Assembly: GCA_964415605.1 (NCBI GenBank)
Contig: CAYQBA010000022.1
Span: forward strand, 1 to 34,583
Source of the DNA: UCB3 sp964415605
GTDB taxonomy: Bacteria; Chloroflexota; Anaerolineae; Epilineales; Epilineaceae
Length of the DNA stretch: 34,583 bases
Direction: 5' to 3'
Shown here: in pieces, positions 29,141 through 34,583 of the stretch
Layout of the letters: every line of letters begins with the position of its first letter
Position numbering within the stretch: position 1 is the first letter of the stretch
Notes under the pieces: model-generated
The model's database searches: none
What the model saw: only the letters and a program-made list of their open reading frames with translations
What the model was told of the DNA's origin: nothing
Position numbers and translations under genes: made by a program

Positions 29141-30142
29141 CTAGATCCGACCTTCCCCCAATCCGGCGTTGACCGCCCCCTCGGCGTCGGTCGTGGCGGT
29201 CCCCACGCCAGCGCCCGATTCCGGCTCGCTCATGCCGAGCATGGCGAGCGGCGCGCGCAGATCCGCCGGCACTGGCGCCGTGAACGTCATCCGCGCGCCC
29301 GTCGTCGGGTGGTCGAACGCCAGCCGCCACGCGTGCAGCGCCATGCGACCGACCGTCCGATCACGCCGGCCGTACACCGTGTCGCCGGTGACCGGGTGGC
29401 CGATGGCGGCCAGGTGCACGCGGATCTGGTGCGTGCGCCCCGTGTAGGGCTGGGCCTCGAGCCACGTGTACGCTCCCCCCGCCCACAAGACCCGGAACCC
29501 CGTCTGGGCCGGCCGCCCCCCCGGCAGCGCCGCCATCCGCTTGCGCTCCCGCGCCTCGCGCCCGATCGGGGCGTCGATCACCCCCTCCGCCGGCGTGAGC
29601 AGTCCCTTCACGAGCACCAGGTAGCGCTTCTCGACCGTCCGCGCCTTGAACTGAGCCTTCAGCGACTCGGCCGCCGCGGCGGTGCGGGCAACGACCATGA
29701 CCCCCGACGTATCGCGGTCCAACCGGTGCACGATCCCGGGGCGTGGCCCGTCGAACGCGGCGCGCAGGTCCGGGAACCGCGCCAGGAGCGCGTTGACGAC
29801 GGTGTCGTCGGCATGCCCGGCGGCCGGGTGCACCACCATGCCGGCAGGCTTGTCGACGACGATCACGTCCGCGTCGGCGTGGAGCACCGTCAGCGGCAGC
29901 TCGGGCGCAGCGGTCAGCGGGGCGGGCGGGGCGTCCGGCGGCAGATCGACGACCACCCGGTCGCCGGCGTCCACCCGCTGCGCGCCGCGCACCGCGGGGA
30001 CATCGTTGACGGCAACCCCACCCGCCGTGACGAGCCGCTGGATCCGGCTGCGCGAGACGGCGGGCAGCGCATCAGCCAGGAAGCGGTCCAGCCGCGCGCC
30101 GTCCGATGCGACGGGCACGACGAAGCTGCGCGGGGAAGTCAT
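29141..30142 (-). CDS. rluD: RluA/RluD-family 23S rRNA pseudouridine synthase
   Basis: This 333-residue enzyme converts specific uridines of rRNA to pseudouridine. The N-terminal S4 RNA-binding domain (about 12-65, ARLDRFLADALPAVSRSRIQRLVTAGGVAVN) precedes the catalytic domain with VVDKPAGMVVHPAAGH, the active-site HRLDRDTSG (catalytic D142), EKRYLVLVKG and PYTGRTHQIRVHLAAIGHPVTGD. The last 25 residues are a non-conserved tail. It is the third gene of a DksA/TraR-like–lspA–rluD cluster, matching the ylyA-lspA-ylyB order of Bacillus subtilis. The subfamily (RluD against RluA/RluC) is assigned by context and similarity. Confidence 0.93.
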   Translation of the reverse strand: MTSPRSFVVPVASDGARLDRFLADALPAVSRSRIQRLVTAGGVAVNDVPAVRGAQRVDAGDRVVVDLPPDAPPAPLTAAPELPLTVLHADADVIVVDKPAGMVVHPAAGHADDTVVNALLARFPDLRAAFDGPRPGIVHRLDRDTSGVMVVARTAAAAESLKAQFKARTVEKRYLVLVKGLLTPAEGVIDAPIGREARERKRMAALPGGRPAQTGFRVLWAGGAYTWLEAQPYTGRTHQIRVHLAAIGHPVTGDTVYGRRDRTVGRMALHAWRLAFDHPTTGARMTFTAPVPADLRAPLAMLGMSEPESGAGVGTATTDAEGAVNAGLGEGRI

Positions 30143-30230
30143 CGGCGCGACGGCCGGGAGGTCACGGGCATGGCGGCGGGGCCGACCGATTCGCCCCTGC
30201 GGCCAGGTCCGGGCCTGGCCTGAGACTCGC

Positions 30231-30833
30231 TCACCCCGCTTCGACAGGCGCGGCGGCGGGCTCGCCGGGTGGCGTCGATGCGGCGGCGGGCTCGCCGGGT
30301 GGCACCGGTGCGGCGGCGGGCTCGCCGGCCGGCGCGTGGGCGGCGGCCCGCTCGGCCTGCTCCAGCCTCCAGAGCTGCCACATCATCACGATGACGCCCA
30401 CCACGACGGCCGAGTCGGCGACGTTGAACGCCGGCCAATGGAACCACGGCTCGATGCGGACGTCGATGAAGTCCGTCACGTGGCCCAGCCGCACGCGGTC
30501 GATGAGGTTGCCGACCGCCCCGCCGGCCACGAGCCCGAGGGCCACGCGCAGCGCGCGACCCTCGCCCGACCAGCGGGCCATGTAGACCACGAGGCCGATG
30601 ACGACCCCCATCGCCACCCACGTGAGCAGGGTGTTGCGGCCCTGAAACATGCCGAAAGCCACGCCGGTGTTGTGCACGTGGACGATGCGCAGGAACCGCC
30701 CGATGCCGGCGTCCGGTGCGGGCCAACCCGTGCCGGGATCCAGCCAGTCGATGATCGCGAGCTTGGTGGCCTGGTCGAGGAGCAGCACGCCCAACGCCAC
30801 GGCGGCGCTGAGTCTGAAGTGGGGGCGGAGCAT
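30231..30833 (-). CDS. lspA: lipoprotein signal peptidase
   Basis: LspA is the aspartic protease that removes signal peptides from prolipoproteins after lipidation. The 200-residue protein has four membrane helices, DQATK near residue 20, VHVHNTGVAFGMFQ, and the catalytic pair in GGAVGNLIDRVRLGHVTDFID (D112) and FNVADSAVV (D140). Residues about 155-200 form an added tail with three copies of a 10-residue PPGEPAAAxx unit, absent from typical LspA. ATG 30833 lies 11 nt after the stop of the upstream gene. A much longer frame reads into that gene and is not used. No strong ribosome site is seen, so coupling is likely. Confidence 0.95.
   Translation of the reverse strand: MLRPHFRLSAAVALGVLLLDQATKLAIIDWLDPGTGWPAPDAGIGRFLRIVHVHNTGVAFGMFQGRNTLLTWVAMGVVIGLVVYMARWSGEGRALRVALGLVAGGAVGNLIDRVRLGHVTDFIDVRIEPWFHWPAFNVADSAVVVGVIVMMWQLWRLEQAERAAAHAPAGEPAAAPVPPGEPAAASTPPGEPAAAPVEAG
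30246..30335. repeat. three tandem 30-bp repeats at the end of lspA
   Basis: A 30-bp unit occurs three times in tandem, encoding the PPGEPAAA-type decapeptides of the LspA tail. The copies share long identical blocks (for example CGGCGGCGGGCTCGCCGG), suggesting slippage-driven expansion. Confidence 0.85.
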
Positions 30834-30844
30834 CGAGCGGCGCG

Positions 30845-31276
30845 TCAGAGCGACGTCATGTCCGGGTCGTGGCCGTAGCCGGTGTCGCGATACTTCACGC
30901 GCTCCTCGAGCCGGCGCTGACCGGCGATCTCGAACCGAGCCCACGGCAGCGCCTCGAGCCGCTCCTCGCGGATCCAGCACTCGCCATCTTCGTCCCAGCC
31001 GTATGCCCCGGCCTCCAGGCGCGCGAGGGCGTCTTCGATCTCGCCGAGGAGGTAGCGGGTGTTCTCGATCAGGGTGACGTCCATCTCCTGCTCGGTCAGC
31101 GCCATGGCGTCGTCGGCGGGATGCTGGTCGACCCCGGCGCCCTCGGTGCCACTCCAGCTGCGCAGCTCTTCTTCGACGGATCGAACCGCCTCCCGCAGCC
31201 GGTCGCGCTCGGCCACCAGCCGTTGCCGCTGGCCATCGAGAAACTCGGCGGTGTAGGGGTATGGGGGAATGGGCAT
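30845..31276 (-). CDS. DksA/TraR-like protein lacking the zinc-finger cysteines
   Basis: This 143-residue protein is related to DksA/TraR regulators, which enter the secondary channel of RNA polymerase. Residues about 10-90 form the coiled-coil part, ending in IEDALARLEAGAYG. The family then has a C4 zinc finger; here residues 92-120 (YGWDEDGECWIREERLEALPWARFEIAGQ) keep the frame, including ERLEALPWAR, but all four ligand positions are changed. One displaced cysteine (C100) remains. AGGAG 11 nt upstream supports ATG 31276. It heads the lspA-rluD cluster; the B. subtilis counterpart ylyA is also DksA-like. Confidence 0.85.
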   Translation of the reverse strand: MPIPPYPYTAEFLDGQRQRLVAERDRLREAVRSVEEELRSWSGTEGAGVDQHPADDAMALTEQEMDVTLIENTRYLLGEIEDALARLEAGAYGWDEDGECWIREERLEALPWARFEIAGQRRLEERVKYRDTGYGHDPDMTSL

Positions 31277-31315
31277 GGAGGGCTCTCTCCTGAGGCGGGT
31301 TGAGGTTGAACCATC

Positions 31316-31344
31316 ATTTTAGGCGATCGGCGGAGGTGGGGCAA
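31316..31344 (-). promoter_or_regulatory. promoter of the dksA-like–lspA–rluD operon
   Basis: On the minus strand, TTGCCC (31344-31339) and TAAAAT (31321-31316) are spaced 17 nt apart. A leader of about 33 nt with the AGGAG site follows. It is back-to-back with the exporter promoter. Confidence 0.65.
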
Positions 31345-31355
31345 TCGATGTGGGA

Positions 31356-31364
31356 TGATATAAT
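31356..31364 (+). promoter_or_regulatory. extended -10 promoter of the ABC exporter operon
   Basis: TGATATAAT is a perfect extended -10. It ends 7 nt before ATG 31372, so the mRNA should begin with that codon. Any -35 contact would overlap the -35 of the divergent operon. Confidence 0.65.
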
Positions 31365-31371
31365 GAAGCTC

Positions 31372-31401
31372 ATGTCCATCCCACCTCGGTCGGCTGTGTG
31401 A
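31372..31401 (+). CDS. nine-codon leader ORF coupled to the exporter gene
   Basis: ATG 31372 opens the peptide MSIPPRSAV and stops at TGA 31399-31401. The exporter's GTG start (31398-31400) overlaps this stop as GTGA. The exporter start has no ribosome site of its own, while the leader ATG sits 7 nt after a perfect -10. Ribosomes loading on a leaderless end could translate the leader and reinitiate at the overlap. Whether the peptide itself matters is unknown. Confidence 0.5.
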   Translation: MSIPPRSAV

Positions 31402-33140
31402 CGGCGCTTCGGCGTGCCCTTGGCTACCTTCGCCCGTACGGGCGCACGGCGGCCGGGGCGTTTGTGAGCCTGATCCTCGTCAGTGTGGCCAGCCTGGTCA
31501 GCCCGCGTATCCTGGCGGTCGCCATCGACGCCGTGCAGGCACGCGACCTTCACACGGTCGGCGTGGCTGCTGGCGCGCTGGTGGGTGTGGCGCTCCTGCG
31601 GGCGGTCTTCACATTCCTGCAGGGCTACTGGTCGGAGGTCGCCAGCCAAGGCGTGGCCTTCGACATGCGCAACGCCATCTACGCCAAGCTGCAACGGCTG
31701 TCGTTCAGCTATCACGACCAGGCCCAGACCGGCCAGCTCATGACCCGCGTCACCAGCGACGTGGAACAGGTGCGGCAGTTCGTGGGGCTGGGCTTCCTGC
31801 AGTTCCTCAACGCGTTGGCGCTGCTCTTCGGCAGCGCGGCCGTGCTGGTGTGGATCAACTGGCGGCTGGCGCTCGCGGCACTGGCCGTGGTGCCGGGCAT
31901 CTTCGCCGTGCTCGGCGTGTTCATCACGCGGGTGCGGCCGCGCTTCACGGTGATCCAGGAACGGCTGGGTGTGCTCAACACGGTCCTGCAGGAGAACTTG
32001 GCCGGCGTGCGCGTCGTGCGCGCCTTCGCTGCCGAGGCCGAGGAGGCGCGGCGCTACGGCGAGGCCAACCAGGCGCTGCTCGAGGTGTGGCTCGGCCTCA
32101 TCCGGGTGTTCAGCACGAGCTTCCCGCTGATCTTCCTCCTGGCCAACCTCGGCACGCTGATCGTGTTCTGGTACGGCGGCCGGCAGGTCATCGGGGGAGC
32201 GCTGTCGGTGGGCGATCTCGTGGCGTTCAACACCTACCTGACCATGCTGCTCATGCCGCTCTTCATCCTCGGCGGCCTGGCCGCGGGGCTCTCGCGCGCC
32301 GGCGTGTCGGCGGCGCGGGTGTTCGAGGTGGTCGACGCGGCCATCGACGTCGCCGACCGGCCGGGGGCCGTGGCCCTGGAACACGTCGCCGGGCGCGTGG
32401 CGTTCGAGGACGTGCAATTCCGCTACCCCGGCGCGGCCGACGCGGTGCTGAAGGGCGTCTCGTTTGTCGCCGAGCCGGGCGAGACCGTGGCGATCCTCGG
32501 CCGCACGGGCTCGGGCAAGAGCACGATCATCAACCTGATCCCGCGCTTCTACGACGTCACGGCCGGGCGCGTGACGATCGACGGGCGCGACGTCCGCGAC
32601 GTGACGCAGGAGTCGCTGCGCCGGCAGATCGGCATCGTGCTGCAGGACCCGGTGCTGTTCTCGGGCAGCATCCGCGACAACATCGCCTTCGGCCGCCCGG
32701 ACGCCACCGACGGCGAGGTCGAGGCCGCGGCGCGCGCGGCGCAGGCCCACGCGTTCATCGCGGCGCTGCCGGACGGCTACGCCACGGAGATCGGCGAGCG
32801 CGGCGCGGGGCTCTCGGGCGGCCAGCGGCAGCGCGTGGCCATCGCGCGCGCCATCCTGGTGGACCCGCGGGTGCTGATCTTCGACGACTCGACCTCGGCG
32901 GTCGACACCGAGACCGAGGCGCGCATCCAGGCGGCGCTGGCCGTGCTGTTGCGCGGCCGAACGGCGTTCGTCATCGCGCAGCGGCTCTCGACGGTGGTCG
33001 GCGCCGACCGGATCCTGCTGCTCGAAGGGGGGCGGATCGCCGCGCAGGGCCGCCACGACGAGCTGCTGGCCACGAGCGCGCTCTATGGTGAGATCGTGGC
33101 CTCGCAGCTGGTCGACGACCGAATCGCGACGGGGAGCTGA
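31398..33140 (+). CDS. ABC exporter half-transporter, degenerate-site subunit
   Basis: This 580-residue fusion of a six-helix exporter membrane domain (about 1-320) and an ATPase domain (about 340-575) has Walker A GRTGSGKST (368-376), a Q-loop in GIVLQDPVLFSG, signature LSGGQ (472-476) and Walker B LIFDD. The residue after the Walker B Asp (D496) is Asp (D497), not the catalytic Glu. This is the hallmark of the degenerate subunit of heterodimeric exporters such as TM287/288 or YheI/YheH. GTG 31398 gives the normal N-terminus (TALRRALGYLRPYGR). The next gene, 7 nt downstream, should be its partner. The substrate is probably a lipid or drug-like molecule; it cannot be read from sequence. Confidence 0.93.
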   Translation: MTALRRALGYLRPYGRTAAGAFVSLILVSVASLVSPRILAVAIDAVQARDLHTVGVAAGALVGVALLRAVFTFLQGYWSEVASQGVAFDMRNAIYAKLQRLSFSYHDQAQTGQLMTRVTSDVEQVRQFVGLGFLQFLNALALLFGSAAVLVWINWRLALAALAVVPGIFAVLGVFITRVRPRFTVIQERLGVLNTVLQENLAGVRVVRAFAAEAEEARRYGEANQALLEVWLGLIRVFSTSFPLIFLLANLGTLIVFWYGGRQVIGGALSVGDLVAFNTYLTMLLMPLFILGGLAAGLSRAGVSAARVFEVVDAAIDVADRPGAVALEHVAGRVAFEDVQFRYPGAADAVLKGVSFVAEPGETVAILGRTGSGKSTIINLIPRFYDVTAGRVTIDGRDVRDVTQESLRRQIGIVLQDPVLFSGSIRDNIAFGRPDATDGEVEAAARAAQAHAFIAALPDGYATEIGERGAGLSGGQRQRVAIARAILVDPRVLIFDDSTSAVDTETEARIQAALAVLLRGRTAFVIAQRLSTVVGADRILLLEGGRIAAQGRHDELLATSALYGEIVASQLVDDRIATGS

Positions 33141-33147
33141 GGCAGCC

Positions 33148-34583
33148 ATGCACGGCGGGTGGGAGCGCATCGCGGAGCTGGCCGACAAGGCCCCCGCCGC
33201 GGACCGCGTCGGAACGGTCCGACGGCTTGTGGCGTACTTGAGGCCGTATCGCGCGCGGCTGGCGGCGGTCCTCGTGTTCGTGCTGGCCGGCACCGTGGGC
33301 CAGGCGCTCGGGCCGGCCCTCATTGGACGGGCGGTGGACCAACACCTGGCGCCGGGCACCGACCCGGCAGCGCTCAACCGGGCGATGCTGGGCCTCCTGG
33401 CGGCCTACGCGGTGGGTTTCGGTGGCTTCGTGGGGCAGACGTTCGTCGTGGGGCAGTTGGGGCAGCACGTGCTGGCCACGCTGCGCGCCGAGATCTTCGC
33501 CCGGGTGCAGCGGCTGGGCATGCGCTACTTCGACACGCACGACGCGGGCGACCTCATGAGTCGACTGGTCAGCGACACCGAGGTCATCGGCAACTTCCTG
33601 ACGCAGGGGCTGATGCAGAGCCTCGGCTCGCTGTTCGGGCTGGTGGCGGTGGTGGCGGTGATGGTCTGGTCGAGCCCGGTGCTGGCCTTGACGACGCTGA
33701 CCGTCATCCCGGCGATGATCTGGCTGACGCGGGTGTTCTCGACCCGGGCACGCGACCGGTACCGGACGGCGCGCGAGGCCATCGGCGAGGTCTCGAGCAA
33801 CCTGCAGGAGGACATCTCGGGCGTGCGCGAGTCGCAGGCGTTCGCCCGCACGCGCCGCAACATCGAACGCTTCGCCCAGGCCAACGCAGCCAACCGCGAC
33901 GCCAACGTGAACGCCGTGGCGGTGACGAGTGCGTTCACGCCGGCGGTGGATGTCTTGAGCGCGATGGCCACGGCCATCGTCATCGGGCTGGGCGGATGGA
34001 TGGCGACGACGGGACGGATCGAAGTCGGCACGGTGGTGGCGTTCGTGATCTGGGTGGCGAACTTCTTCCGGCCGATCCAGCAGCTTTCCGCGCTCTACAC
34101 CCAGGCGCAGGCGGCGGTCGCGGGCACGGAGCGCGTGTTCGACCTCCTCGACGAGCCGATCGAGGTCGTCGACCGGCCGGAGGCGGTGGCACTGCCGCCG
34201 GCGCAGGGGCGGATCGCGCTGGAGGGCGTGTGGTTCGGCTACCAGCCTGGTCAGCCGGTCCTGCGTGGGGTGGACCTGGTCATCGAGCCGGGCCAAATGG
34301 TGGCGGTGGTGGGTCCGACGGGCGCCGGCAAGAGCACGCTGGCCAAGCTCGTGCTGCGCTACTACGACGTCGACGAGGGGCGCGTGCGCGTCGACGGGCA
34401 CGACGTCCGCGACGTGACGCAGGCGTCGCTGCGGCGGCAGTTCGGGGTGGTGCCGCAAGAGGTATTCCTCTTCAGCGGCAGCATTGCCGACAACATCCGC
34501 TACGGGCGCCCGGGCGCCACGGACGCCGAGGTCGAGGCCGCTGCGCGCGCGGTGGGGGCGCACGAGGCCATCGCCGCGCTGCC
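33148..34583 (+). CDS. ABC exporter half-transporter, second subunit (cut by window end)
   Basis: The partner subunit is open to the last base of the window (478 codons seen). A 30-residue N-terminal extension precedes VRRLVAYLRPYRARLAAVL and six membrane helices, with the coupling segment SSNLQEDISGVRESQAFARTRRN. The ATPase domain begins near residue 350, with Walker A GPTGAGKST (389-397) and Q-loop GVVPQEVFLFSGSIADNIRYG. The signature and Walker B lie beyond the window. GAGG 5 nt before ATG 33148 and the 7-nt gap mark an operon with the preceding gene. I expect a normal catalytic glutamate here. Confidence 0.92.
   Translation, partial: MHGGWERIAELADKAPAADRVGTVRRLVAYLRPYRARLAAVLVFVLAGTVGQALGPALIGRAVDQHLAPGTDPAALNRAMLGLLAAYAVGFGGFVGQTFVVGQLGQHVLATLRAEIFARVQRLGMRYFDTHDAGDLMSRLVSDTEVIGNFLTQGLMQSLGSLFGLVAVVAVMVWSSPVLALTTLTVIPAMIWLTRVFSTRARDRYRTAREAIGEVSSNLQEDISGVRESQAFARTRRNIERFAQANAANRDANVNAVAVTSAFTPAVDVLSAMATAIVIGLGGWMATTGRIEVGTVVAFVIWVANFFRPIQQLSALYTQAQAAVAGTERVFDLLDEPIEVVDRPEAVALPPAQGRIALEGVWFGYQPGQPVLRGVDLVIEPGQMVAVVGPTGAGKSTLAKLVLRYYDVDEGRVRVDGHDVRDVTQASLRRQFGVVPQEVFLFSGSIADNIRYGRPGATDAEVEAAARAVGAHEAIAAL

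Noticed and set aside
30834..30980. Longer LspA start inside the DksA-like gene
   Set aside because: The added 49 residues are Arg-rich and read through the neighbouring gene in another frame. LspA begins normally at 30833.

Overview
The window is a GC-rich (about 70 %) bacterial chromosome segment with dense genes and strongly G/C third codon positions. I infer Chloroflexota (Ardenticatenia- or Anaerolineae-like) from several traits together: secreted proteins with a Pro/Thr linker joined to von Willebrand A domains, ECF sigma genes each overlapping a membrane anti-sigma gene, a traR/dksA-like–lspA–rluD cluster, a mammalian-type DeoC, a cysteine-rich 109-residue protein I associate from memory with this phylum, and a Gram-positive-type LexA-like box. 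No rRNA, tRNA, CRISPR array or complete insertion sequence was recognised.

Layout. 1-1317: a possible tiny membrane peptide and a prenyltransferase/squalene-cyclase-repeat protein (+). 1408-5860 (-): a short Tag-like glycosylase, then two ECF sigma/anti-sigma modules with a VapBC toxin-antitoxin pair between them. 6016-9532 (+): deoC and an ALDH16-like double aldehyde dehydrogenase, a plausible deoxyribose-to-acetate route. 9609-11144 (+): a membrane-anchored beta-propeller protein. 11295-14480 (-): a third ECF sigma/anti-sigma pair followed by a secreted thrombospondin type 3 repeat protein, probably one operon. 14709-16220 (+): a multi-pass 'TM-helix repeat' channel-like protein. 16315-19051 (-): the cysteine-rich protein and the ergothioneine genes egtB-egtD. 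19052-19714: a 660-bp region with the egtBD promoter and a possible decayed gene. 19715-24866 (+): a secreted glycoamylase-like protein, ftsK and a slipin. 24981-27674 (-): a large secreted protein with two vWA domains. 28045-29114 (+): comEA and tatA. 29141-31276 (-): a DksA/TraR-like gene, lspA and rluD. 31398-34583 (+): the two halves of a heterodimeric ABC exporter; the second runs off the end.

Regulation is the most interesting layer. GAAC-N4-GTTC, the core of the LexA box of Gram-positive bacteria, was found only twice when I scanned the window by eye. One copy is a 16-bp perfect palindrome at the expected start site of ftsK, and the other lies inside the egtBD promoter. That suggests DNA-damage control of chromosome translocation and, unexpectedly, of ergothioneine synthesis. 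Five transcription units (vapBC, deoC, the beta-propeller gene, comEA and the ABC exporter) have a -10 box only 6-10 nt before a start codon, as expected for leaderless mRNAs. In the exporter the leaderless codon opens a nine-codon ORF whose stop overlaps the exporter's GTG start. Four direct repeats with an exact 11-bp period lie upstream of comEA. Several convergent gene pairs are separated by long GC-rich inverted repeats without a U-tract.

All calls come from reading the sequence and from memory of protein families. No database search was run, and residue numbers are counted by hand.
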